A stretch of 64,000 bases of DNA from Actinomadura coerulea. GTDB lineage: Bacteria > Actinomycetota > Actinomycetes > Streptosporangiales > Streptosporangiaceae. Below are positions 33,608 through 41,572 of this stretch, piece after piece. The stretch is from the NCBI RefSeq assembly GCF_014208105.1, contig NZ_JACHMQ010000001.1, positions 62,001 through 126,000 on the forward strand, given 5' to 3'. The position numbers and the translations under genes were made by a program. Below the pieces are notes generated by a model that saw only the letters and a program-made list of their open reading frames with translations, was not told where the DNA came from and did not search any database. Within the stretch, counting starts at the first letter, position 1, and the number at the start of each line of letters is the position of its first letter.

Positions 33608-34327
33608 TCAGGACGCGGTGCGCCGCATGCCCTCGGAGATCTTCTCGGCGGCCGCCGCGACGGGCGCGGCGTGCAGGCGCCCGGGGGAGCGGGTGAGGCG
33701 TTCGAGGGGGCCGGACACCGAGACGGCCGCGATCACCCGTCCGGCGGCGCCGCGGATGGGGGCCGAGACCGAACCGACGCCCTGCTCCCGTTCGCCGACG
33801 CTCTGCGCCCAGCCCCGGCGCCGCACGGACGCCAGCGTCGTGGCCTCGAACTTGGCGCCGCGCAGGCCGCGGTGCAGCCGGTCGGGCTCCTCCCAGGCGA
33901 GCAGGATCTGCGCGGCGGAACCCGCCGTCATCGGCAGCGCCGCGCCGACCGGGATCGTGTCGCGCAGCCCGCTGGTGCGCTCGGCGGCGGCCACGCAGAC
34001 CCGCACGTCCCCCTGCCTGCGGAACAGCGACGCGCTCTCGCCGGTGTGGTCGCGCAGCTGGGCCAGGACGGGCTGCGCGATCGCGAGCAGCCGGTCCTCG
34101 CCCGCGGCGACCGCGAGCTCCGCCAGCCGCGGCCCGAGGATGAAGCGGCCCTGCGCGTCGCGGTGGACGAGGCGGTGGTGCTCCAGCGCGACGGCCAGCC
34201 GGTGGGCGGTCGGGCGCGCCAGCCCCGTCGTCTGGACGAGCTGGGCGAGCGAGGCCGGACCGGCCTCCAGCGCGTTCAGCACGAGCACCGCTTTGTCAAG
34301 TACGCCGACTCCGCTAGAGTTGTCCAT
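33608..34327 (-). CDS. ndgR: IclR-family regulator of leucine biosynthesis
   Basis: 239 aa, ATG 34327. The start MDNSSGVGVLDKAVLVLNAL and the HTH (LAQLVQTTGLARPTAHRLAV) match Streptomyces NdgR and corynebacterial LtbR, which sit divergent from leuCD and control leuCD and other amino-acid genes. The C-terminal half is the IclR ligand domain (RTSGLRDTIPVG, MTAGSAAQILLAW, SVSAPIRGAAGRVIAAVSVSG). The shared gap with leuC has a 19-bp dyad that recurs near cimA. Confidence 0.93.
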   Translation of the reverse strand: MDNSSGVGVLDKAVLVLNALEAGPASLAQLVQTTGLARPTAHRLAVALEHHRLVHRDAQGRFILGPRLAELAVAAGEDRLLAIAQPVLAQLRDHTGESASLFRRQGDVRVCVAAAERTSGLRDTIPVGAALPMTAGSAAQILLAWEEPDRLHRGLRGAKFEATTLASVRRRGWAQSVGEREQGVGSVSAPIRGAAGRVIAAVSVSGPLERLTRSPGRLHAAPVAAAAEKISEGMRRTAS

Positions 34328-34340
34328 GCATTGATATTGA

Positions 34341-34359
34341 CGTCTCGTAATTTGAGATG
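34341..34359. promoter_or_regulatory. NdgR-type operator between ndgR and leuC
   Basis: CGTCTC-GTAATTT-GAGATG: 6-bp arms with one mismatch and a 7-nt spacer, 14 nt from the ndgR start and about 100 nt from leuC. The same pattern lies at 5194-5212, and TGAGACG half-sites precede leuB. Confidence 0.65.
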
Positions 34360-34462
34360 CAAATCGAGGCGGCCGGAACCGCCCGGGCGACCGGCCGGCG
34401 GCGCGCCGCCGACCGGCACGACGACCAGCACAGCAGACGATCAGCACAGGTGAGGTGGAGTG

Positions 34463-35914
34463 ATGGGCCGAACACTGGCCGAGAAGGTGTACGACGCGCA
34501 CGTCGTACGGCACGCCGAGGGCGAGCCCGACCTCCTCTACATCGACCTGCACCTGGTCCACGAGGTCACCAGCCCGCAGGCGTTCGACGGGCTGCGGATG
34601 GCGGGCCGCCAGGTCCGCCGCCCGGACCTGACGATCGCCACCGAGGACCACAACGTCCCGACCACGGACCTGCTCAAGCCGATCGCCGACCCGGTGTCGC
34701 GCACCCAGGTCGAGACGCTGCGCAAGAACTGCTCCGACTTCGGGATCCGGCTCCACCCGATGGGCGACGAGGGCCAGGGCATCGTGCACGTCATCGGCCC
34801 GCAGCTGGGCCTGACCCAGCCGGGCATGACCGTCGTGTGCGGCGACTCGCACACCTCCACCCACGGCGCCTTCGGCGCCCTCGCCTTCGGGATCGGCACC
34901 AGCGAGGTCGAGCACGTCCTCGCCACGCAGACGCTGCCGCAGATCCGCCCGAAGACGATGGCCGTCACGGTCGAGGGCGCGCTGCCCGAGGGCGTGACCG
35001 CCAAGGACCTGATCCTCGCGATCATCGCACGGATCGGCACCGGCGGCGGCCAGGGCCACATCGTCGAGTACCGCGGCGAGGCCGTCCGGTCGCTGTCGAT
35101 GGAGGGCCGCATGACGGTCTGCAACATGTCCATCGAGGCCGGCGCCCGCGCCGGGATGATCGCCCCGGACGAGACGACGTTCGCCTACCTCAAGGACCGC
35201 CCGCACGCCCCTCAAGGCGAGGACTGGGACCGGGCCGTCGAGTACTGGACGTCCCTGCGCACCGACGACGACGCGGTCTTCGACCGGGAGGTCGTGATCG
35301 ACGCCGCCGAGCTGACCCCGTTCGTCACGTGGGGGACGAACCCGGGCCAGGGCCTGCCGCTGGGCGGGTCCGTGCCCGACCCCGCGTCCTACGACGACCC
35401 GGTCCAGCGCCAGTCCGCCGAGCGCGCCCTGGAGTACATGGGCCTGACCGCCGGGACGCCGCTGCGCGACATCGCGGTCGACACCGTCTTCGTCGGCTCC
35501 TGCACCAACGGCCGCATCGAGGACCTGCGCGCCGTCGCGGCGGTGCTGGAGGGCCGCAAGGTCGCCGACGGCGTCCGGATGCTGGTCGTCCCCGGCTCCA
35601 TGAAGGTCAAGAAGCAGGCCGAGGAGGAGGGGCTGGACGCCGTCATCTCGGCCTCCGGCGCCGAGTGGCGCGAGGCCGGCTGCTCGATGTGCCTGGCGAT
35701 GAACCCCGACAAGCTCACGCCCGGCGAGCGCAGCGCCTCCACGTCCAACCGCAACTTCGAGGGCCGGCAGGGGCCCGGCGGCCGCACCCACCTGGTGTCG
35801 CCCGCCGTCGCCGCCGCCACCGCCGTGACCGGGCATCTGGCCGCCCCCCATGACCTCGGCGGAGCCGCCGGGGGGTCTGGGGGGCCGTCCTCCCAGAGCG
35901 AAGCCGACCTGTAG
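34463..35914 (+). CDS. leuC: 3-isopropylmalate dehydratase large subunit
   Basis: 483 aa, ATG 34463 (an in-frame GTG directly before is possible). With LeuD it isomerises 2- to 3-isopropylmalate using a 4Fe-4S cluster; the three cluster cysteines lie in [12 protein letters not shown] and [32 protein letters not shown] is the aconitase-family signature. The last 25 residues, Gly/Ser-rich, are unusual for LeuC and correspond to a copy of a GC-rich repeat sequence (about 35857-35910) that has become coding. leuD follows after 10 nt. Confidence 0.96.
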   Translation: MGRTLAEKVYDAHVVRHAEGEPDLLYIDLHLVHEVTSPQAFDGLRMAGRQVRRPDLTIATEDHNVPTTDLLKPIADPVSRTQVETLRKNCSDFGIRLHPMGDEGQGIVHVIGPQLGLTQPGMTVVCGDSHTSTHGAFGALAFGIGTSEVEHVLATQTLPQIRPKTMAVTVEGALPEGVTAKDLILAIIARIGTGGGQGHIVEYRGEAVRSLSMEGRMTVCNMSIEAGARAGMIAPDETTFAYLKDRPHAPQGEDWDRAVEYWTSLRTDDDAVFDREVVIDAAELTPFVTWGTNPGQGLPLGGSVPDPASYDDPVQRQSAERALEYMGLTAGTPLRDIAVDTVFVGSCTNGRIEDLRAVAAVLEGRKVADGVRMLVVPGSMKVKKQAEEEGLDAVISASGAEWREAGCSMCLAMNPDKLTPGERSASTSNRNFEGRQGPGGRTHLVSPAVAAATAVTGHLAAPHDLGGAAGGSGGPSSQSEADL

Positions 35915-35924
35915 AGGAGCCACG

Positions 35925-36512
35925 ATGGAAGCGTTCACCACCTACACCGGGCGCGCGGTGCCGCTGCGCCGCAGCAACGTCGACACCGACCAGATCATCC
36001 CGGCCGTGTGGCTCAAGCAGGTCAGCCGCACCGGATTCGACAAGGGCCTGTTCTCGGCCTGGCGCGAGGACCCGGAGTTCGTGCTCAACCAGCCGCGGTA
36101 CGAGGGCGCGGGCATCCTGGTCGCCGGGCCGGACTTCGGCACCGGCTCGTCCCGCGAGCACGCCGTCTGGGCGTTGCAGCAGTACGGCTTCCGCGTCGTG
36201 ATCGCGCCGCGCTTCGGCGACATCTTCCGCAACAACTCCACGAAGATGGGGCTGCTGCCGGTCGTCCTCACGGGCGAGCAGGTCGAGGCGCTGCAGAGCG
36301 CGGTCGAGAAGGACCCCGCCCTGGAGATCACCGTCGACCTGGGCGAGCGCGAGGTCCGCTGGGACGCCGGCACCGCGGCGTTCGAGATCGACGACTACAC
36401 CCGCTGGCGGCTGATGGAGGGCCTGGACGACATCGGCCTCACGCTGCGCCACGCCGATGCCATCGCCGACTTCGAGGCCGGCCGCACCGCGCTGCTCCCC
36501 ACCACGGTGTAG
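35925..36512 (+). CDS. leuD: 3-isopropylmalate dehydratase small subunit
   Basis: 195 aa, ATG 35925 behind GAGGAG. It has the swivelling-domain motifs of Leu[35 protein letters not shown] and [19 protein letters not shown]. It forms the heterodimer with LeuC. The two genes are 10 nt apart and share the ndgR-side promoter. Also needed for the citramalate branch started by cimA. Confidence 0.96.
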   Translation: MEAFTTYTGRAVPLRRSNVDTDQIIPAVWLKQVSRTGFDKGLFSAWREDPEFVLNQPRYEGAGILVAGPDFGTGSSREHAVWALQQYGFRVVIAPRFGDIFRNNSTKMGLLPVVLTGEQVEALQSAVEKDPALEITVDLGEREVRWDAGTAAFEIDDYTRWRLMEGLDDIGLTLRHADAIADFEAGRTALLPTTV

Positions 36513-36540
36513 CCCCACGAGAACCGCGTGACCCCGCCCA

Positions 36541-36572
36541 TGACGCCGGATACCCGGAGGTATCCGGCGTCA
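36541..36572 (+). terminator. strong hairpin after leuCD
   Basis: A 14-bp perfect stem (36541-36554 with 36559-36572) closes a CGGA tetraloop, 28 nt after the leuD stop. There is no T-run, but stability and place fit a leuCD terminator. Confidence 0.65.
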
Positions 36573-36669
36573 CGGGCGCGCCCGAACGTACCCCGGGCGA
36601 GACGGTCGGCCCGGGTGCGGGGAGAATCTCCGTAGTGTGCACCGACCACCGACCGTTGGGGGGCTCCCA

Positions 36670-36903
36670 GTGAGCACGGCCCCGTGGACCGGGCCAGAGT
36701 GGGACGATCCGGCGTTGACGCAGCTAGCACGACAGTTGCGTGACGCTCATCGCGCCGTGGCACCGCTCCCGCCACAGGACCGGCAGCGGCTCATCCGGCA
36801 CCTGCTGGCGATCACCGATCTGGCCAAACGGGACGCCGAACTGGCCGCCCGCAGGCTGGACGCGTTCCTCGCCGATTTCCAAGACGGGCCCGGCGTCGGT
36901 TAG
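36670..36903 (+). CDS. small conserved helical protein
   Basis: 77 aa from GTG 36670, with TTGGGGGG about 8 nt upstream; GTG 36637 is a less likely start. Mostly helical (ALTQLARQLRDAHRAVAPL, DRQRLIRHLLAITDLAKRD), no cysteine, no signal. A small protein in this place, between leuCD and the HU gene, is common in actinomycetes as far as I recall. Function unknown. Confidence 0.65.
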   Translation: MSTAPWTGPEWDDPALTQLARQLRDAHRAVAPLPPQDRQRLIRHLLAITDLAKRDAELAARRLDAFLADFQDGPGVG

Positions 36904-37061
36904 CGTGCGCAGTGGCCGGATCCGGTCCGGTCACCGGGCGAGACGGGGGCGAGACCGACAAAAACGCCAGCGACACGCCATCGTTTGCTTGCAGGTGATT
37001 GTGTCCATGGTGAGGGTCCCTTAGTTTCGTTCGGGCAAGGGGGGAACTAGAGGAGTAACCC

Positions 37062-37340
37062 ATGAACAAGCGTGAGCTGGTCGACGCCATCTCTGACCGG
37101 CTGGGCAGCAAGAAGGCCGCAGCCGAGGCGGTCGACGCCATCCTGGAGGCGATCCAGACCGCGGTCGCCAAGGGCGACAAGGTCGCGATCACCGGGTTCG
37201 GTTCGTTCGAGAAGGCCGACCGGCCTGCCCGCACGGCCCGCAACCCCGCAACGGGAAAGACCATCGAGGTTCCCGCGACGTCCGTGCCCAAGTTCAAGGC
37301 GGGCGCCGACTTCAAGAACCTGGTGGCCGGCAAGAAGTAA
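37062..37340 (+). CDS. hup: HU-family DNA-binding protein
   Basis: 92 aa, ATG 37062. Classic short HU: MNKRELVDAISDRLG, then GFGSFEKADRPARTARNPAT, where the beta-arm inserts into the minor groove, and VPKFKAGADFKNLV. It compacts and bends DNA as a dimer. The long Lys-rich tail of the second actinobacterial HU is absent, so this is the HupA/HupS-type short form. A hairpin follows at 37356. Confidence 0.95.
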   Translation: MNKRELVDAISDRLGSKKAAAEAVDAILEAIQTAVAKGDKVAITGFGSFEKADRPARTARNPATGKTIEVPATSVPKFKAGADFKNLVAGKK

Positions 37341-37355
37341 GTGACTCACCGCGAC

Positions 37356-37385
37356 AGCGCCCGGGGCCGACTGGTTCCGGGCGCT
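37356..37385 (+). terminator. hairpin after the HU gene
   Basis: AGCGCCCGG (37356-37364) pairs perfectly with CCGGGCGCT (37377-37385), loop 12 nt, 15 nt after the HU stop. No T-run. Confidence 0.6.
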
Positions 37386-37463
37386 GACGCGTTTCCGGGC
37401 CCGTCCGGCCGGGCCGTCCGGGACGCGCACGTCCGGGGCGGTCCGTCAGGCGGGCTGCCCTGT

Positions 37464-37676
37464 TCAGGCGGGCGGGGCGGGCAGCGGGAAGGTCGACAGC
37501 GTCACCGCCGAGACCCGCTCGCCGTCCAGCGCGAGGTTCACCCGCTGGCCGAAGCGCAGCAGCCTCAGGCCGCCCGCCGCGAACGCCTCGGCGTCGAAGG
37601 GCAGTTCCGTCCCGTCGTCGAGGAGCACGCTCCCCGAGCGGGTCTGCGCGTCGAACGCCTTCACGGTCCCCTGCAT
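37464..37676 (-). CDS. small cold-shock-like beta-barrel protein
   Basis: 70 aa, ATG 37676. MQGTVKAFDAQTRSGSVLLD has the opening of a cold-shock domain, then LPFDAEAFAAGGLRLLRFGQ and VSAVTL. The aromatic RNP1/RNP2 residues that bind RNA in CspA are missing, so it is a relative rather than a true Csp. It lies 10 nt downstream of cofC on the same strand and may be in its operon. Confidence 0.65.
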   Translation of the reverse strand: MQGTVKAFDAQTRSGSVLLDDGTELPFDAEAFAAGGLRLLRFGQRVNLALDGERVSAVTLSTFPLPAPPA

Positions 37677-37686
37677 GCCCCCGACT

Positions 37687-38364
37687 CTAGGCCAACGAGG
37701 GCAGCCGGGAGGCGACGGCCGCGGTGCGGGGGCCGGCGCCGAGCGCGAGCGCCGCGCGGAGGTCGTCCGGGGTGTCGACGTCGCGGCGTACGCTGTCGGT
37801 GCCGGGCAGGAGGATCTCCCGCGCGCCGCGGGCGCGGTGGGCGGTCCGCGAGCCGCCGCCGAACGCGGGGGAGAACGGGACGCCCGGGCGGGCCGTGTAG
37901 AGGGTCGTACCGATGCCGGCCGCGTCCGGCACGAACGCCTCGGGCACGGCGCCGGCGGCGTCCAGGACGCGGGCGAGTTCATGTGGTCGCAAAGCAGGCA
38001 AGTCAGCCGAAAGCGCCCCAATGCCGGCGTCGGCGGCCATCTCGCGGCCGCGTCCGGCGCCGTAGACCAGGGCCGGGTTCAGGCCGGCATCCGGGACGTC
38101 CGGAACGATACGGGCGCCGAGGGCGGCGAGCTCGGCCGCCGGAAGGGGATCGTCGGTGACTACGATCACGTCGCGGACCCGGTCGCAGCGCAGCGCGGCG
38201 GCGACCGTGTCGGCCGCGACCGCGAGCGCGAGGGCCTCCCGGTGCGGCCCGGCCGCCGCCGACATGCGGGTCTTGGCCCTGGCGAGGACCTTCACGGGGA
38301 CGACGAGGGACCACCGGAGCGGCGGCTTCCCGTGCGATCGCGCGGGGGGTGCAGGTGTAGACAT
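37687..38364 (-). CDS. cofC: 2-phospho-L-lactate / phosphoenolpyruvate guanylyltransferase
   Basis: 225 aa, ATG 38364. It transfers GMP from GTP to phospholactate or PEP in coenzyme F420 synthesis (CofC/FbiD). Motifs: SLVVPVKVLARAKTRM at the nucleotide-binding start, VIVVTDDP, the metal-binding ALSADLPALRP and a late TPDDLRAAL. Its presence shows that the organism makes F420, as actinomycetes do. It is divergent from plsC, a neighbourhood seen in many actinobacteria. Confidence 0.9.
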   Translation of the reverse strand: MSTPAPPARSHGKPPLRWSLVVPVKVLARAKTRMSAAAGPHREALALAVAADTVAAALRCDRVRDVIVVTDDPLPAAELAALGARIVPDVPDAGLNPALVYGAGRGREMAADAGIGALSADLPALRPHELARVLDAAGAVPEAFVPDAAGIGTTLYTARPGVPFSPAFGGGSRTAHRARGAREILLPGTDSVRRDVDTPDDLRAALALGAGPRTAAVASRLPSLA

Positions 38365-38448
38365 GGCAACTCGACACTATGCGCCCGCAACCGCGACACT
38401 TGAGGACACCCCAGGTTCACCTGTGGGACGGATCGAGGGAGGGGCGGG

Positions 38449-39369
38449 ATGAGCGGAGCGAAGCGGGGGGTCGCCCCCTCGCAGGAGGAGGGACGCCCGG
38501 GCCACCGCTACTCGCCGGGGTGGCGCAAGCTCACGATCGTCATCCTGCGGCCGCTGCTGTTCGGGCTGCTCGGACGCGACTGGCGCGGCCGCGGCAACGT
38601 CCCGAGGAAGGGCGGCGTCATCATCGCCGCCAACCACATCTCCGAAGCCGACCCCCTCGCCCTCGCCCACTTCGTCTACGAGTCGGGCCGCTACCCCGTC
38701 TACCTGGCCAAGTCCACGCTGTTCGACGTGCGGTTCATCGGCGCGGTGCTGCGCGGCACCGGCCAGATCCCGGTCTACCGCGACAGCGCCGACGCCTCCC
38801 TGGCCCTCAGGGACGCCGAGAAGGCCCTGCTGGACGGCGAGTGCCTGATGTTCTACCCGGAGGGCAGCTGCACCCGCGACCCCGAGCTGTGGCCGATGAC
38901 GGGGCAGACGGGCGCCGCGCGGATGGCGCTGCAGACCGGCGCCAAGGTCGTCCCGGTCGCGAGCTGGGGCGCGCACGAGCTGATGCCGTACAAGAAGGGC
39001 GAGCAGAAGGGCCTGGCGGGCAGCCTGAAGAAGGGCGTCCACCCGCTGCCCCGCAAGACGATGAGAGTGATCGCCGGGCCGCCCGTGGACCTGTCGCGGT
39101 ACGCGGGGCTCCCGCTGGACCGCGAGACGCTGCGCGCCGCCACCGACGACATCATGTCCGCGATCACCGCCCTGCTCGGCGAGCTGCGCGGCGAGGAGCC
39201 GCCGGCCGAGCCCTTCGACCACCACAGGGTGCTGGAGGAGCGCCGCCGCGCCGCCGAGGCCGAGGCGGCCGCCGGCGCGGCCAGGGGCGCGGTCCCCGAG
39301 CAGGCCGGACCGGCCGGGCCGGAGCCCGCCGGGCGGCGCGCGGCCGAACCGAAGGCGGCCGACTCGTGA
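38449..39369 (+). CDS. plsC: 1-acyl-sn-glycerol-3-phosphate acyltransferase
   Basis: 306 aa, ATG 38449 with GAGGGAGGGG. The acyltransferase HX4D motif is in NHISEADPLAL (about residue 64), and FYPEGSCTRDPELW is the third motif. It acylates lysophosphatidate in phospholipid synthesis. The first 12 codons, after ATGAGCGGAGCGAAGC, lie in a copy of the GC-rich repeat family, so the N-terminal extension is probably non-functional. The C-terminal 60 residues are Ala/Glu-rich. Overlaps gpsA by 4 nt (GTGA). Confidence 0.9.
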   Translation: MSGAKRGVAPSQEEGRPGHRYSPGWRKLTIVILRPLLFGLLGRDWRGRGNVPRKGGVIIAANHISEADPLALAHFVYESGRYPVYLAKSTLFDVRFIGAVLRGTGQIPVYRDSADASLALRDAEKALLDGECLMFYPEGSCTRDPELWPMTGQTGAARMALQTGAKVVPVASWGAHELMPYKKGEQKGLAGSLKKGVHPLPRKTMRVIAGPPVDLSRYAGLPLDRETLRAATDDIMSAITALLGELRGEEPPAEPFDHHRVLEERRRAAEAEAAAGAARGAVPEQAGPAGPEPAGRRAAEPKAADS

Positions 39370-40376
39370 CCTTCCGTACCGCGGTGATGGGCTCCGGCTC
39401 CTGGGGCACCACGTTCGCGATGATGCTGCACGACGCCGGCGGCGAGGTCACCCTCTGGGGACGCCGCCCGGAGGTCGTCGAGGGCATCAACGAACGGCAC
39501 GAGAACACCGACTACCTGCCGGGCGTCCCGCTCCCGGAGCGCATCCGCGCCACCCTCGACCCGGCGGAGGCGCTGCGCGGCGCCGACTTCGTCGCGCTCG
39601 CCGTCCCCGCGCAGACGCTCCGGCACAACCTCGGCGGCTGGGTGCCGCTGCTGCCGCGCGAGGCCGTCCTGGTCAGCCTGATGAAGGGCGTCGAGCTCGG
39701 CACCACCCGGCGGATGTCGGAGGTGATCCGCGAGGTCGCCGACGTCCCCGAGGAGCGGGTCGCGGTCTTCAGCGGGCCGAACGTGGCGCGCGAGATCGCC
39801 ACCGGCGAGCCCAGCGCCGCCGTCGCCGCGTGCGTGGACGAGGACGCCGCGCGCGGCCTGCAGGCCGCCACCATGACGTCCTACTTCCGCGTCTACACCT
39901 CCACCGACGTGATCGGCGTCGAGCTGGGCGGCGCGGTGAAGAACGTCGTCGCCCTGTGCGTCGGGATGTCGGTCGGGCTCGGGTTCGGCTCCAACACCCA
40001 GGCGCTGCTGATGACCCGCGGGCTGGCCGAGATCGCCCGGCTGGGCGCCGCCCTCGGCGCCGACGAGCACACCTTCGCCGGCCTCGCCGGGATGGGCGAC
40101 CTCGTCGCCTCCTGCGTCTCGCCGCTCGCGCGCAACCGGACGTTCGGCGAGAACCTCGGCCGCGGCATGACCCTCGACGAGGTCATCGCCGTCACCAAGC
40201 AGACCGCGGAGGGCGTGAAGTCGGCCGAGGCGGTGCTGGAGCTGGCGCGCAAGCACAACGTGGAGATGCCGATCACCGAGGCCGTCACCGCCGTGCTGCA
40301 CCGCGGCATACCGATCAAGGAGGCGGCGATCTCGCTGATTTCGCGGTCTCCCAAGCCCGAGCGGTACGGGGTGTGA
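39366..40376 (+). CDS. gpsA: glycerol-3-phosphate dehydrogenase [NAD(P)+]
   Basis: 336 aa, GTG 39366. It reduces dihydroxyacetone phosphate to sn-glycerol 3-phosphate, the precursor used by PlsC. N-terminal MGSGSWGTTFAMML for NAD(P), SLMKGVELGTTRRM, FSGPNVAREIA, the catalytic lysine in ELGGAVKNVVALCVGMSVG, and AGMGDLVASC. Translationally coupled to plsC, so both steps of glycerolipid formation are co-expressed. Confidence 0.95.
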   Translation: MTFRTAVMGSGSWGTTFAMMLHDAGGEVTLWGRRPEVVEGINERHENTDYLPGVPLPERIRATLDPAEALRGADFVALAVPAQTLRHNLGGWVPLLPREAVLVSLMKGVELGTTRRMSEVIREVADVPEERVAVFSGPNVAREIATGEPSAAVAACVDEDAARGLQAATMTSYFRVYTSTDVIGVELGGAVKNVVALCVGMSVGLGFGSNTQALLMTRGLAEIARLGAALGADEHTFAGLAGMGDLVASCVSPLARNRTFGENLGRGMTLDEVIAVTKQTAEGVKSAEAVLELARKHNVEMPITEAVTAVLHRGIPIKEAAISLISRSPKPERYGV

Positions 40377-40433
40377 CGGAATGACCGCGCAGCGCGCCCG
40401 GTTCGCTCGTGGCCGACCCGTGCTGATCACCGG

Positions 40434-40439
40434 TAGGGT
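40434..40439 (+). promoter_or_regulatory. -10 box of ddl, leaderless
   Basis: TAGGGT lies 8 nt before the ddl ATG and no Shine-Dalgarno sequence is present, so transcription should start at or next to the start codon. Confidence 0.5.
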
Positions 40440-40447
40440 CGGGCGTC

Positions 40448-41572
40448 ATGTCCCAGGTTTCTAGGATCCGCGTGGCGGTGGTCTTCGGCGGTCGCAGCTC
40501 CGAGCACGCGATCTCCTGCGTCACCGCGGGCGCCGTCATGGCCGCCATCGACCGGGACCGGTACGAGGTGGTGCCGGTCGGCATCGCCCGCGACGGGCGC
40601 TGGGTGCTCCCGCCCGCGGACCTGCGCCTGGCGATCGAGGGCGGCCGGCTTCCCGAGGTGACCGGGGAGGGCGGCGTCCTCGCGCTGCCGTTCGACCCCG
40701 ACAGCCGCGGCCTGATGGTGGTCAAGCCGGGCGAGGTGCCCGCGACCCTCGGCGACGTCGACGTGGTCCTGCCGCTGCTGCACGGCCCCTACGGCGAGGA
40801 CGGCACGATCCAGGGCCTGCTCGACCTCGCCGGCATCCGCTACGTCGGCGCCGGCGTGCTGGCCAGCGCGGTCGGCATGGACAAGGGGTTCATGAAGCTC
40901 GTCTGGCAGGCGCGCGGCCTGCCCGTCGGCCCGTACGTTCTGGTCGGCGACCGCGAGTGGCGGCGCGAGCGCAAGCGCAAGGTCGACGAGATCATCCGGG
41001 AGCTCGGCCTGGCCGACGGCACGCCGGTGTTCGTCAAGCCGGCCCGCGCCGGGTCGAGCATGGGCATCACCCGCGTCACCGACGAGGCCGACCTGGAGGC
41101 CGCGGTCGACGCGGCCCGCGAGCACGACCCCAAGGTCATCGTGGAGGCCGCCGTCGAGGGCCGCGAGATCGAGTGCGGCGTCCTGCAGGGCGTGGACGAC
41201 GGCCCCGCCGAGGCCAGCCTGCCCGCCGAGGTGCTGATGGCGGGCGGCCACGACTTCTACGACTTCGAGACGAAGTACCTCGACGGCTCCACCACCATGG
41301 CGATCCCGCCGGACCTGCCGCCCGCCGCGATCGAGGAGGTCCGCCGCATCGCCGTGCAGGCGTTCGACGCCCTCGACTGCGAGGGCCTCGCCCGGGTCGA
41401 CTTCTTCCACACGCCCGACGGCCGCTGGATCCTCAACGAGATCAACACGATGCCCGGCTTCACCCCGGCGTCGGCGTTCCCGCAGATGTGGGCCGCGACG
41501 GGGCTGGACTACCCGGCGCTGGTCGACCGGCTCATCCAGACGGCGCTCCAGCGCTCGACGGGGCTGCGCTAA
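40448..41572 (+). CDS. ddl: D-alanine--D-alanine ligase
   Basis: 374 aa, ATG 40448. An ATP-grasp enzyme joining two D-Ala for peptidoglycan. VAVVFGGRSSEHAISC at the start, LHGPYGEDGTIQGLLD, FVKPARAGSSMGITRV for ATP, and ARVDFFHTPDGRWILNEINT with the metal ligands. I see nothing suggesting the D-Ala-D-Lac type, and no vanHAX context. It ends in a 4-nt overlap with the convergent lipoprotein gene. Confidence 0.95.
   Translation: MSQVSRIRVAVVFGGRSSEHAISCVTAGAVMAAIDRDRYEVVPVGIARDGRWVLPPADLRLAIEGGRLPEVTGEGGVLALPFDPDSRGLMVVKPGEVPATLGDVDVVLPLLHGPYGEDGTIQGLLDLAGIRYVGAGVLASAVGMDKGFMKLVWQARGLPVGPYVLVGDREWRRERKRKVDEIIRELGLADGTPVFVKPARAGSSMGITRVTDEADLEAAVDAAREHDPKVIVEAAVEGREIECGVLQGVDDGPAEASLPAEVLMAGGHDFYDFETKYLDGSTTMAIPPDLPPAAIEEVRRIAVQAFDALDCEGLARVDFFHTPDGRWILNEINTMPGFTPASAFPQMWAATGLDYPALVDRLIQTALQRSTGLR

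Noticed and set aside
40448..41572. Vancomycin-resistance type D-Ala-D-Lac ligase
   Set aside because: It stands with plsC and gpsA without vanH or vanX, and reads as a housekeeping Ddl.
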